Below, piece after piece: positions 16,001-24,427 of a stretch of 64,000 nt of DNA (within the stretch, counting starts at the first letter, position 1; each line of letters starts with the position of its first letter). The notes below the pieces were generated by a model. That model searched no databases. It had not been told where the DNA came from and worked only from the letters and a program-made list of their open reading frames with translations. Source of the DNA: CAVSKL01 sp963728475 [NCBI: Candidatus Eiseniibacteriota bacterium] (GTDB lineage Bacteria; Eisenbacteria; RBG-16-71-46; JABDJR01); NCBI GenBank assembly GCA_963728475.1, contig CAVSKL010000001.1, positions 992,001 to 1,056,000 on the forward strand, given 5' to 3'. Both the position numbers and the translations under genes were made by a program.

Positions 16001-17218
16001 GTGCGGTCCGCGCGGATCGTGGTCTGGGCGGGGCTGGCGTCGGTCCTGTGGGCGGCGGCGGGTCCGGCCCCGAGGCTCCGTCCCGCGCTGGCCCAGGGCC
16101 GGGGCGGCTACGACGACGCCATCCAGGACCATCGCCAGGAACTGGAGGATCTCAAGCGCCAGGCCGCCGAGAAGCGGGCCAAGGCCCGGGAGTACGCCCG
16201 CCAGGAGAAAGGGGTGCTGGCCCGGCTCAACCGCGCCGAGCAGGCCATCGCCGCCACCGGCGACTACCTGGACCAGCTCAACGCCCGCCAGATCGCGCTC
16301 GAGCGCGGGATGACCGCCGCCTCCGCCGAGATCTCCCGCGCCGAGGACGTGCTCGCCGAGCGGCGCAAAGCCCTCGGCGACCGGCTTCGCTACGGCTACA
16401 TGTACGGGAAGGCCCGCTCCCTGGAAATCCTCTTCTCCGCCGACACCTTCGCCGGGCTCCTGGAGCGGGGGGCGTTCCTGAACCGGGTGCTGGAGCAGGA
16501 CCGGCGTCTCATCACCGAGGTGGAGTCGCGCGAGGCCGAGGTACAGGACAAGCTGGGGCGGCTCCAGGCGTCGAAGGACGAAGTGGACCGAGTCCGCGAG
16601 GAGAAGGAGGCGGAGCGCCGGAAGTACGAGTCGCTCAAGGCGGAGCGCGCCCGCGACCTGGGCAAGATCCACGACCGCCGCACCGAGAACGAGGAGGCGG
16701 CCAGGGAGCTGGAGCAGGCCGCCGTCCGCATGCAGAAGGTCCTGGCCGAGCTGGAGCGGAAGCGCAAGGAGGCGGTGAGCCGCAACAACCCGGTCCTGGC
16801 CGAACTCGACCACAACGACTTCGGCCGGAACCAGGGCCGGCTTCCCTGGCCGGTGGCCGGGGAGGTGATCGACACCTTCGGCCGCCACGAGCACGCCAAG
16901 TACCACACCGTGACCCTCAACAACGGAGTGGACGTGGCCGCCCCCATCGGCACCCCGGTCCACTCGGTGGCCGACGGGGTGGTGGACCTGGTGCAGTGGC
17001 TTCCCGGCTACGGGCAGACCGTGATCGTGAACCACGGCCGCGGCTACTACACGATCTACGCCCACCTCTCCTCGGTGGCGGTGGGGCAGGGGGCGCGGCT
17101 GAACCCGGGCGACGTCCTCGGCGCGGTGGGGGACACCGGTAGCCTCAAGGGCCCCTGCCTCCACTTCGAGGTGCGGCAGGGGGGCACGGCGCAGGATCCG
17201 CAGAGCTGGTTGCGCTGA
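16001..17218 (+). CDS. envC: EnvC-like murein hydrolase activator with degenerate LytM domain
   Basis: 405 residues. A signal peptide ends near ALAQ (about residue 31), a long coiled coil spans roughly 35-265, and a LytM/M23 domain occupies 280-405. Of the metallopeptidase residues, the first zinc ligand is Asn307 instead of His, Asp311 is kept, His355 is kept, and the first His of the HxH pair is Cys386 while His388 remains. Loss of these residues is what defines EnvC-type activators, which stimulate amidases rather than cutting peptidoglycan. The position directly after ftsEX fits that role. Start is GTG at 16001. No amidase gene is visible in this window. An active peptidase with altered ligands cannot be fully excluded. 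Confidence 0.88.
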   Translation: MRSARIVVWAGLASVLWAAAGPAPRLRPALAQGRGGYDDAIQDHRQELEDLKRQAAEKRAKAREYARQEKGVLARLNRAEQAIAATGDYLDQLNARQIALERGMTAASAEISRAEDVLAERRKALGDRLRYGYMYGKARSLEILFSADTFAGLLERGAFLNRVLEQDRRLITEVESREAEVQDKLGRLQASKDEVDRVREEKEAERRKYESLKAERARDLGKIHDRRTENEEAARELEQAAVRMQKVLAELERKRKEAVSRNNPVLAELDHNDFGRNQGRLPWPVAGEVIDTFGRHEHAKYHTVTLNNGVDVAAPIGTPVHSVADGVVDLVQWLPGYGQTVIVNHGRGYYTIYAHLSSVAVGQGARLNPGDVLGAVGDTGSLKGPCLHFEVRQGGTAQDPQSWLR

Positions 17219-17258
17219 CCCGAGGCCCCGCCGCCCCCCCTCCCTCCCAGAAACCGAT

Positions 17259-17288
17259 TTGACAGCGTCCCTCCCGGGAGCGTAGCGT
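17259..17288 (+). promoter_or_regulatory. Promoter of the CHRD gene
   Basis: Perfect -35 TTGACA (17259-17264), 18-base spacer, -10 TAGCGT (17283-17288), about 100 bases before the ATG. A perfect 10-bp palindrome CTCCCGGGAG occupies 17271-17280 in the spacer and could be an operator. Confidence 0.5.
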
Positions 17289-17389
17289 CGATCGAGGCAG
17301 CATTTGGACTTCGCTGGAATCCGCCGGCGCGCCTGGTCTCGATTTTCTCGCGTCGGCGGCCCCCAATCAATCGTCTCCGGGAGGACATC

Positions 17390-18124
17390 ATGAAACCCGT
17401 CCGGATCCTCGGACCGTTCCTGGCCGTGGCCCTCGTTTCCGCCGCGCTCCTCACTTCCGCCCACGCCGCCCCGCCGGAGGGGAAGAACCCCACCTACAAC
17501 ACCATGCTCTCCGGGGTGCTGGAGGTCCCGCCGGTCACCACCGACGCCCGCGGGATGGCCGTGGTATGGGTGGACGGCGACTCGCTCCGCTACCGGGTCA
17601 CCGTGAACGGCATGCAGAACGTGACCATGGCCCACATCCACTTGGGAGCGGAGGACACCAACGGTCCGGTAGTGGCCACGCTCTTCCACCCCGACCAGCC
17701 CACCGGGGCGGTCAACGGGGTCCTGGCCACCGGCACCATCACCGCCTCCGACCTCGTCGGGCCCATGGCGGGCAAGACCATCGCCGACCTGGTGGCCGAG
17801 ATCAATATCGACAGCACCTACGTCAACGTCCACACCACCGAGCACCCGTCCGGTGAGATCCGGGGAACCTTGCGCCCCGCTTCCGAGGGGGTGGGCCGGA
17901 GCATGAAGGGCGAGAACGTGAACGGCTCCGGCGGCGCCCAGGCGGGAACGAAGGCGGAGGTGAAGCCGGAGACCGGGTCCCCGGCGAACCCGGCGGCCGG
18001 GTCCGGAACGAAGGCGAAGGCCGGATCCAAGCCGGAGACCGGGTCCGGGACGAAGGCGAAGGCGGAAACCAAGCCGGAGACCGGGTCCGGGACGAAAGAA
18101 AACGACTCCAGCGGCCACCGTTGA
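17390..18124 (+). CDS. Secreted CHRD-domain protein with repetitive charged tail
   Basis: 244 residues. Signal peptide (residues 1-26, ending AHA), then one CHRD domain (about 35-160: LSGVLEVPPV ... MAHIHLG ... YVNVHTTEHPSGEIRG). CHRD domains occur in bacterial secreted proteins and animal chordin; their bacterial function is unknown. The C-terminal 75 residues are low-complexity, with KPETGS three times and GTKAKA blocks, about 14-residue units mirrored in the DNA. This tail is likely disordered. It has its own promoter and a good ribosome binding site (GGGAGG). It ends inside the large palindrome shared with the convergent gene. Confidence 0.85.
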   Translation: MKPVRILGPFLAVALVSAALLTSAHAAPPEGKNPTYNTMLSGVLEVPPVTTDARGMAVVWVDGDSLRYRVTVNGMQNVTMAHIHLGAEDTNGPVVATLFHPDQPTGAVNGVLATGTITASDLVGPMAGKTIADLVAEINIDSTYVNVHTTEHPSGEIRGTLRPASEGVGRSMKGENVNGSGGAQAGTKAEVKPETGSPANPAAGSGTKAKAGSKPETGSGTKAKAETKPETGSGTKENDSSGHR

Positions 18125-18179
18125 GCCGGGGCCGCCGCGGGGGGGGGCGCGGCGCCGCGCTCCCCCCCGCGGCGCTCAA
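18121..18179. terminator. Bidirectional terminator-like palindrome between convergent genes
   Basis: Outer arms TTGAGC (18121-18126) and GCTCAA (18174-18179), then a 12-bp perfect stem 18134-18145 with 18162-18173, enclosing a second 14-bp palindrome (18147-18160). The stop codons of both convergent genes, TGA at 18122-18124 and the minus-strand TGA at 18176-18178, lie in the outer arms. Confidence 0.6.
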
Positions 18180-18601
18180 GGCTCCCGCCGCGCTCCGGGC
18201 GCGTCCGCCCGCCCGCTCCGGTGGTTGACCGCGGCGTAGATCACCAGCGCGATCCCCACGAACAGCGCCGGCACCGCCCAGATCTGAACGAACAGGGCGA
18301 ACTGCTGCAGATCCGAGTTGTAGCCGTAGGTGCGGATGAGCACGGTGGAGACCACCAGCCCGGCGCCGATCCCGGTCCAGATCGCCCCGTGGATCCCCAC
18401 CCCGCGCGGGGCGCGCCGGGGGGCCGGGCGCTCCTCCTCGAATTCAAAGAGATGGGGCGGCAGGTTGGCGGCCCCGGTCTCGATGGCCCGCATCCGCTCC
18501 CGGTGCAGGAACTCCCGCTGCTTCACCTTCCGCACCCCGCTCACGATCAGGTAGGTGATGGGGATGAGAAGCGCGACCACGATGACGAGTACCGGCTCCA
18601 T
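18176..18601 (-). CDS. DUF6249-like membrane protein
   Basis: 141 residues. One N-terminal helix (MEPVLVIVVALLIPITYLIV), a basic amphipathic segment REFLHRERMRAIETG, then two more helices near 70-130. The combination resembles DUF6249 proteins, membrane proteins of unknown function that often sit beside ECF sigma factor genes. Here it is divergently placed 203 bases from an ECF sigma gene, which supports that reading. Start ATG at 18601 was preferred over a longer frame because the hydrophobic helix begins there and AGAGGA precedes it. Confidence 0.7.
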   Translation of the reverse strand: MEPVLVIVVALLIPITYLIVSGVRKVKQREFLHRERMRAIETGAANLPPHLFEFEEERPAPRRAPRGVGIHGAIWTGIGAGLVVSTVLIRTYGYNSDLQQFALFVQIWAVPALFVGIALVIYAAVNHRSGRADAPGARREP

Positions 18602-18804
18602 GGATCGTTTTTCCTCTCGAGTTGAGTCCCGCGGCGCCGCGCCCGGGGCGCTCCACCGCCTTGCGCCGCACCCGGATGGACACCCCGCCCCCGGCCCCGG
18701 TTGCACCCGCCCCTCGGTTGGCTCACGATCCGGCCGATGCAACCTCGACGCCCTCCCGGAGGTCCAACCCGGCGAGCCCCCGGCCGGGGGCGGAAGGGAG
18801 CCCC

Positions 18805-19377
18805 GTGCGGAGCGAGCCGGCCATGGCCGACGACATAGCGTCCCCGGTGGGGGACCTCCTGGCCGCCGGCGACCGGGAGGGGGCCTACGCGCGCGTGGTG
18901 GCCGAGACCCAGGAAAGCCTCTACCGGTTCCTGGTGCACATGCTCCGGGACCCGGAGGCGGCCCGGGAGGTGTTCCAGGACACGTATCTACGCGTTTTCA
19001 AAGCGCTTCCCGGCTTCCGCGGCGAAGCGGCGCTCACCACCTGGGTGCTCACCGTCGGGCGGAACGCCGCGCTCAACCGCCTCCGGGGCCGCCGGCGCCG
19101 CGAGGCCCGCACCGACTCCCTCGACGAGGGGGCCGGCGCGCCGGCGGAGCCGGCGGTGGACCCGGTGGAACCGGTGCTGACCCGCTCGGTGACCGCCGCC
19201 CTGGACGCCCTCCCCGGGGTCCAGCGGGAAGCGGTGCTGTTATTCTACGGGGAGGACATGCCGCTGGCCGAGGTGGCGGCGCTGACCGGCCGCCCGGTCA
19301 ACACGGTCAAGAGTGATCTCCTGCGGGCGCGCAAGCGCCTGCGCGAACTCCTGGGGGGGAGCGGCCCCCTCGGATGA
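18805..19377 (+). CDS. ECF RNA polymerase sigma factor
   Basis: 190 residues. Sigma region 2 is at about 30-95 (FLVHMLRDPEAAREVFQDTY, FRGEAALTTWVLTVGRNAALN) and region 4 at about 130-185 (ALPGVQREAVLLFYGEDMP, then LAEVAALTGRPVNTVKSDLL with the helix-turn-helix). The start is GTG 18805, preceded by GGAAGGGAG; a possible ATG lies at 18823. The long upstream extension of this frame is noncoding. The stop overlaps a downstream ATG, so a small membrane protein follows, the usual position of an anti-sigma factor. Target promoters are unknown. Confidence 0.9.
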   Translation: MRSEPAMADDIASPVGDLLAAGDREGAYARVVAETQESLYRFLVHMLRDPEAAREVFQDTYLRVFKALPGFRGEAALTTWVLTVGRNAALNRLRGRRRREARTDSLDEGAGAPAEPAVDPVEPVLTRSVTAALDALPGVQREAVLLFYGEDMPLAEVAALTGRPVNTVKSDLLRARKRLRELLGGSGPLG

Positions 19378-19424
19378 GGGGCGCTCCCGGCCGGCGGTCC
19401 CGCGACCGCCGAAGGGACCTGGCC

Positions 19425-19832
19425 ATGGATCGGGATGAACGCGAGCTTCGAGAGGACGGGTTGGGGCGGAGCCTGCGCGCCGCCTTGGCCGCCGAGCAGC
19501 CGCCCGAGGCCTGGGTGCGGGACGCCCTCGCCGTTGCCCGGGCCGCGGCCCCGGCCCCGGACCCCGGGCCCGCCGGATCGTGGCTCCGGCTGGTCTTCCC
19601 CCAGGTCTTGGGGGTGACGCTCCTGGCCGGCCTGGCCGCGGCGCTCCTGGTGCGGCCGGAGGTGTCGGAAGGGCTGTGGCGGAGCCTCGGCGCGGCCCTG
19701 CCGCGCGAGGGGGCGGGCGCCGGGCCCGCGCTCGGCCGGCATCTCCTGGAGCTTCTCTACCTCTCGCCGCTCTTCGCCCTGGCCGGGGTCGAGGCGGTGC
19801 GGGCGGCGGTGGTCCGCCGCCGGGAGCCCTGA
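19425..19832 (+). CDS. Small membrane protein downstream of the ECF sigma gene, candidate anti-sigma factor
   Basis: 135 residues from ATG 19425 (AAGGGA upstream) or 152 from ATG 19374, which overlaps the sigma stop. The N-terminal 45 residues are acidic and cytoplasmic (MDRDERELREDGLGRSLRAAL), followed by one clear helix (VFPQVLGVTLLAGLAAALLV) and a second weaker one near the C-terminus. Position and topology fit an anti-sigma factor, but the His-Cys-Cys zinc motif of ZAS-type anti-sigma proteins is absent and there is no recognisable domain. Function is inferred from context only. Confidence 0.55.
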   Translation: MDRDERELREDGLGRSLRAALAAEQPPEAWVRDALAVARAAAPAPDPGPAGSWLRLVFPQVLGVTLLAGLAAALLVRPEVSEGLWRSLGAALPREGAGAGPALGRHLLELLYLSPLFALAGVEAVRAAVVRRREP

Positions 19833-19865
19833 GCCCCTCCGGACCGACCCCGCCGCCCCCGCCCC

Positions 19866-19874
19866 TGCTACAAT
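19866..19874 (+). promoter_or_regulatory. Extended -10 element of the holB operon, probable leaderless start
   Basis: TGC followed by TACAAT (five of six consensus bases) ends nine bases before the holB ATG, and no Shine-Dalgarno sequence is present. Confidence 0.5.
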
Positions 19875-19883
19875 GCTTCGCCT

Positions 19884-21089
19884 ATGCCCCGGTTCGCCGA
19901 CATACGTGGCCAGGAGCGGGCCCATGACCTCCTTCGCCGGGCCGCGGCCCGCGACCGGCTCCCCCATGCCTATCTCTTTCACGGCACCCGGGGGGTGGGA
20001 AAGACCTCGACCGCCTTCGCCCTGGCCCAGTACCTGAACTGCGCGCGTCCCGCTCCCGGGGATTCCTGCGGAACCTGTCCGAGCTGCGGCAAGTTCTCCC
20101 GGCTCCGCCACCCCGACCTCCACTGGATCTTCCCCATGGCCGGCTCCGAAGGGGGGAAGCGGCTGAAGGGGGATTCCCGCTCCGACCACGTGCGCGCCAC
20201 CCTGGACGAGCGGCTGGCCCCGGGCATTCACGGCTTGAGCTACAAGGCGAGCGCCTCCATCGCCATCGGCCGGGACGAGGATTCGATGGTGGGGAGCGTG
20301 GGCGAACTCCGCCGCCAGGCCGGCTTCGCCCCGGTGGAGGCCCGGATCAAGGTGTTCGTGATCACCGAGGCCGAGCGCATGACCGCCGAGGCGGCCAACA
20401 GCCTTCTCAAGGTCCTGGAGGAGCCCCCCCCCGGGAACCTGCTCATCCTCACCACCCACCGCCCCACCGGGCTCCTGGACACCATCGTCTCCCGGTGCCA
20501 GGCGGTGCGGTTCCGGGACCTGTTGGAGGAGGAGATCGCCGCCCTCCTGGTGGAGCGGTTGACCGAGGCCGCCGGGGCGGAAGGGGCCCCCGGACGGGGG
20601 CGGCGGAAGGCCGCGGCCGCCGCTCCTCCCCAACCGCGCGCCGCGGGGCTGGCCGCCGCCCTCGCCCGGGGAAGTCTCACCCACGCCGCCTCGCTCCTGG
20701 AGGAAGACGTGGTGGCCGGGCGCGACGTCGCGCTACGCCATCTGGAGCTCCGCCCCGGCGACCCCGGGCTCTACGAGGGGATCGAGGAGCTGGTGGCGCT
20801 CCGCGACCGCGCCGCGGTGGCCCGGCTCCTCGACTTCGGGGTCCTGTGGGCCCAGGACCTGCTTCGCGCCGCCACCGGGAGCGCGGTGCCGCTGTCCAAC
20901 CGGGACCGGGAGGCCGCGGTCCGCGCCGAAGCCGCCGGAATCGCGGTGGCCGCCATCCGCCGCCGGGTCCGCGCCCTGGAAGAGGCGCGCCGGGCCATGG
21001 AAGGCAACGTCTATCTCCCGCTCGTCCTCCACCGGCTGGCCCTGGAGCTGGCCGGGGACGACCATCCCATGAGGCTCCGCCCGGCATGA
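19884..21089 (+). CDS. holB: DNA polymerase III delta-prime subunit
   Basis: 401 residues. AAA+ clamp-loader ATPase fold: Walker A GTRGVGKT near 36, a zinc module with Cys residues in CARPAPGDSCGTCPSC, the sensor region VFVITEAERMTAEAANSLLKVLEEPP, and the arginine-finger region SRCQAVRF. The C-terminal domain lacks the extended regions of DnaX, and the gene heads a holB-metG-tatD-rsmA run common in bacteria; these points favour delta-prime over gamma/tau. It loads the sliding clamp at replication forks. ATG at 19884 follows a -10 element directly. The stop overlaps the metG start (ATGA at 21086). Confidence 0.9.
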   Translation: MPRFADIRGQERAHDLLRRAAARDRLPHAYLFHGTRGVGKTSTAFALAQYLNCARPAPGDSCGTCPSCGKFSRLRHPDLHWIFPMAGSEGGKRLKGDSRSDHVRATLDERLAPGIHGLSYKASASIAIGRDEDSMVGSVGELRRQAGFAPVEARIKVFVITEAERMTAEAANSLLKVLEEPPPGNLLILTTHRPTGLLDTIVSRCQAVRFRDLLEEEIAALLVERLTEAAGAEGAPGRGRRKAAAAAPPQPRAAGLAAALARGSLTHAASLLEEDVVAGRDVALRHLELRPGDPGLYEGIEELVALRDRAAVARLLDFGVLWAQDLLRAATGSAVPLSNRDREAAVRAEAAGIAVAAIRRRVRALEEARRAMEGNVYLPLVLHRLALELAGDDHPMRLRPA

Positions 21090-22654
21090 CCGCCAAGACC
21101 CGGTACATCACCTGCGCCATCGACTACGTGAACTCGAACCCCCACCTGGGGACCGCGTACGAGAAGATCGCCGCGGACGCGCTGGCCCGCTATCACCGGC
21201 TGGCCGGCGAGGACGTGTACTTCCTCATGGGCACCGACGAGCACAGCCTGAACGTGGAGCGCGCGGCCCGGAAGCTGGGGCAGGAGCCGCTGGCCTACAC
21301 CGACACCATGGCGGCCCGGTTCGAGGACACCTGGCGGAGCCTGGAACTCAGCTACGACGTGTTCATCCGCACCAGCGAACCGCGCCACGCGCGGGCGGTG
21401 CAGGAGTTCTTCCGGCGGGTTCAGGAGGCCGGCGACGTCTACAAGGGGAAGTACACCGGCTACTACTGCGTCTCCTGCGAGGCGTTCAAGCAGGAGAAGG
21501 ACCTGGTGGACGGCCTCTGTCCCATCCACCGCACCAAGCCGGATTGGATCGAGGAGGAGAACTGGTTCTTCCGGCTCTCGAAGTACCAGGAGCCGCTTCT
21601 CCGCCACTTCCGCCGGCACCCGGACTTCCTGGTCCCGGAATCCCGCCGGAACGAGATCGTGAACGTGATCGAGAGCGGCCTCGAGGACATCTCGGTCTCG
21701 CGCCCGGGAAGCGGGTGGGGGGTGCCGCTGCCCCTCGACCCGGCCCAGCGGGTCTACGTCTGGTTCGACGCCCTCATCAACTACGTGACCGCCGCCGGGT
21801 TCGCCTCGGACGATCCCGCCGAGCGCGCGCGGTTCGAGGCGGTGTGGCCCGCCGACCTCCACGTGATCGGCAAGGACATCACCCGCTTCCACGCGGTGAT
21901 CTGGCCGGCCATGCTGATGAGCGCGGGGCTGGCGTTGCCCAAGCGGATCCTCGGCCACGGCTGGGTCACCTTCCGGGGGGAGAAGCTTACCAAGTCGCTC
22001 GGAAACATCGTGGAGCCGCTGGAGGTGACCTCGCGCTTCGGCCCCGATCCGCTCCGCTACTACCTCCTGAAGGAGGTGCCGCTGGACCGGGACGGCGACT
22101 TCACCTGGGACCTGTTCATCGAGCGCTACAACACCGAGCTCGCCAACGACCTCGGAAACCTGGTGAGCCGCACGGTGTCGATGGCGGTCAAGTATTTCGG
22201 GGGCGACCTCCCCGCCGACTGCGCGCTCGAGCCTTCCGGACCCGACGCCGAACTCCGGGCCGCCGCCGAGCGGGCGGTGGCCGAGACCCGCGCCGGCTTC
22301 GAGGGGCTGGCGGTGGACCGGGCCATCGCCGGGGTGGCGGCGCTGGTGCGCCGGGCGAACCAGTACATCGAAGAGACCGCCCCCTGGAAGGAGGCCAAAG
22401 ACCCCGCTCGCGGGGAGCGGCTGGGCACCCTCCTGAACGCGCTCCTGGAGTCGGTGCGGCTGGCCGCGCTCCTCCTCACCCCGGTCATGCCCGGCAAATG
22501 CGCGGGGATCCGCGAACGGCTCCAGGCCCCCGGCGCCGAGGACGCGCTGACCCTGGCCGACGCTCGCTGGGACCCGGCCGCGTTCCGGCCGGCGCGCCCC
22601 CTCGTTCGCCCCGAACCGCTGTTCCCCCGCATCGAGGCCTCGGAGGAGGCGTAA
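21086..22654 (+). CDS. metG: Methionyl-tRNA synthetase
   Basis: 522 residues, class I aminoacyl-tRNA synthetase. The HIGH-type motif appears as HLGT (residues near 18) and the KMSKS motif as KLTKS followed by LGN. A zinc-binding knuckle is represented by YYCVSCEAF and LCPIHR. The short form without the C-terminal dimerisation/tRNA-binding domain, as in many bacteria. It charges initiator and elongator tRNA-Met. Start is the ATG overlapping the holB stop; all longer upstream frames are shadows of holB. Confidence 0.95.
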   Translation: MTAKTRYITCAIDYVNSNPHLGTAYEKIAADALARYHRLAGEDVYFLMGTDEHSLNVERAARKLGQEPLAYTDTMAARFEDTWRSLELSYDVFIRTSEPRHARAVQEFFRRVQEAGDVYKGKYTGYYCVSCEAFKQEKDLVDGLCPIHRTKPDWIEEENWFFRLSKYQEPLLRHFRRHPDFLVPESRRNEIVNVIESGLEDISVSRPGSGWGVPLPLDPAQRVYVWFDALINYVTAAGFASDDPAERARFEAVWPADLHVIGKDITRFHAVIWPAMLMSAGLALPKRILGHGWVTFRGEKLTKSLGNIVEPLEVTSRFGPDPLRYYLLKEVPLDRDGDFTWDLFIERYNTELANDLGNLVSRTVSMAVKYFGGDLPADCALEPSGPDAELRAAAERAVAETRAGFEGLAVDRAIAGVAALVRRANQYIEETAPWKEAKDPARGERLGTLLNALLESVRLAALLLTPVMPGKCAGIRERLQAPGAEDALTLADARWDPAAFRPARPLVRPEPLFPRIEASEEA

Positions 22655-22668
22655 CCCGCCGCGCCGCC

Positions 22669-23472
22669 ATGATCGACACCCACTGCCACTTTTCCCATCC
22701 CGATTTCGATCCCGACCGGGAGGCGGCGATCGACCGCGCCTTCGCCGCCGGGGTGACCGCGGTGCTCGAGGTCGGCTACTCGGTGGAGACGAGCCGGAAG
22801 GCGATCGAGCTGGCCCGGCGCCACCCCCGCCGGATCCGGGCCGCGGCCGGAATCCACCCGCACGAGGCGGGCACGGCGACCGGCGACGACTTCGCCGCCA
22901 TGGCCGCGTTGACCCGCGAGCCCGAGGTGGTGGCGGTGGGGGAGACCGGCCTCGACTTCTACCGGGACTGGGCCCCCCGCGACCGGCAGCTGGCGCTCTT
23001 CGAGCGGACGGTGGCGTTGGCGGTGGAGCGGGACCTCCCGCTGGTGATCCACGATCGCGAAGCCCACGACGACGTCCTGCGCATCCTGGCCGAGGCCGGA
23101 GGGGGCAAGGCCCGGGGGATCTTCCACTGCTTCTCCGGCGACCGCGGCGTGGCCGACCGGGCCATGGCCCTGGGATTCCATCTGGGCCTGGGGGGGAGCA
23201 TCACCTACCGGAACCCCCGGAAGAAGTCGGGCCGGATGATCGGGGAGCTGCCCCTGGACCGGCTGGTGCTCGAGACCGACGCTCCCTGGCTGGCCCCGAT
23301 CCCCGAGAAGGGGAGCCGGAACGATCCGGCCAAGATGCGATTCACCGTGCTTCGCCTGGCCGAACTCCAGGGGGTGAGCCCCGAGGAGATCGTGGCCCGG
23401 ACCGGCGCCAACGCGGCCCGGCTCTTCTCCCACGCCGCCCCCTGGCCCCCGGTGGAACCGATTGAGCCCTAG
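22669..23472 (+). CDS. tatD: TatD-family metal-dependent hydrolase
   Basis: 267 residues. The TIM-barrel hydrolase motifs are all present: DTHCHF (first metal pair), GIHPHEA, GETGLDFY (bridging Glu), IHDREAHDD, IFHCFSGD and LETDAPWL. TatD/YcfH family members are Mg-dependent 3'-5' exonucleases or related hydrolases. Start ATG at 22669. The end overlaps the rsmA start by 11 bases. Its place between metG and rsmA is conserved in many bacteria. Confidence 0.93.
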   Translation: MIDTHCHFSHPDFDPDREAAIDRAFAAGVTAVLEVGYSVETSRKAIELARRHPRRIRAAAGIHPHEAGTATGDDFAAMAALTREPEVVAVGETGLDFYRDWAPRDRQLALFERTVALAVERDLPLVIHDREAHDDVLRILAEAGGGKARGIFHCFSGDRGVADRAMALGFHLGLGGSITYRNPRKKSGRMIGELPLDRLVLETDAPWLAPIPEKGSRNDPAKMRFTVLRLAELQGVSPEEIVARTGANAARLFSHAAPWPPVEPIEP

Positions 23473-24427
23473 GAAGCCCCGCCCCCATCCCCGTCCCTCC
23501 GGGCACGCCGGGCACGCCGGGCCCCGTCCCGGTTCCTCCGGCCACGCCGGGCCCCATCCCCGTCCAAAAAAACGCCTGAGTCAGAACTTCCTGGTCGACC
23601 CCAACATGGCCCGCAAGATCGTGGATCTCTGCCAGATCCGGCCCACCGACCGGGTGATCGAGATCGGGGCGGGGACCGGGGCGCTGACCCGGCTCCTCTG
23701 CGAGCGGGCGGCCCACGTCCACGCGGTGGAACTCGACCGGGAACTTTTGGAGCGTCTGCGGGTCGAATTCGAAGCGGAGCCCAGGCTCACGCTTCACGAG
23801 GGAGACATCCTGAAGCTCCGGGTCCGGGATCTGGTGCCGGAGGGGGAGGCACTGGTGGTAGGGAACCTCCCTTACGCCATCACCTCGGATCTGGTGCTGT
23901 GGCTCCTGGAGCAGTACGCGGACCTGCGCCGGGCGGTCGTGCTGATGCAACGGGAGGTGGCGGCGCGGCTCACCGCGGTGCCGGGAACCCGCGAGGCCGG
24001 CACCCTGACCCTCGCCGTGCACTACCGGGCCGAGGCGGAACGGATCCTGGACGTCCCCCCCGGCGTCTTCCGGCCGATCCCCAAGGTGACCTCGAGCCTG
24101 GTCGCGTTCCGTTTTCGCGGGACGCCGGCGGTGCGTCCGCGGGACGAACAGTATTTCTTCCGGGTCATCCGGGCCGGGTTCGGGGAGCGGCGCAAGACCC
24201 TGGCCAACTCCCTGGCCGCCGGGCTCGCGTTGCCGCGCCCGGAGGTGGAGGCGGCGCTGACCGAGGCGGGCCTCGACCTCCGGATCCGGGGGGAGCGGCT
24301 GAGTCTGGAGGACTTCCGCCGGGTGGCCGATCTCCTGGGGGAAGGCGGGCGGACCGCGCCCCCCGGAGAGGGATCGCCGGCCCATGGTCCCCGCCGCGAG
24401 GACGGGGAGGAGGACGTGACAGGGTGA
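23462..24427 (+). CDS. rsmA: 16S rRNA dimethyladenosine transferase
   Basis: 321 residues. Rossmann-fold SAM methyltransferase with IGAGTGALTRLL (SAM loop), DGE-type acidic motif HEGDILKL, and catalytic motif NLPYAITS. It dimethylates two adjacent adenines near the 3' end of 16S rRNA during 30S maturation. Family similarity begins at PKKRLSQNFL, residue 35. The preceding 34 residues are a proline-, glycine- and histidine-rich repeat (SGHAGHAGPRPGSSGHAGPH) encoded by short DNA repeats; a TTG at 23462 is the only plausible start because no ATG or GTG lies between it and the conserved core. The gene overlaps tatD and, by GTGA, the next gene. Confidence 0.92.
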   Translation: MSPRKPRPHPRPSGHAGHAGPRPGSSGHAGPHPRPKKRLSQNFLVDPNMARKIVDLCQIRPTDRVIEIGAGTGALTRLLCERAAHVHAVELDRELLERLRVEFEAEPRLTLHEGDILKLRVRDLVPEGEALVVGNLPYAITSDLVLWLLEQYADLRRAVVLMQREVAARLTAVPGTREAGTLTLAVHYRAEAERILDVPPGVFRPIPKVTSSLVAFRFRGTPAVRPRDEQYFFRVIRAGFGERRKTLANSLAAGLALPRPEVEAALTEAGLDLRIRGERLSLEDFRRVADLLGEGGRTAPPGEGSPAHGPRREDGEEDVTG

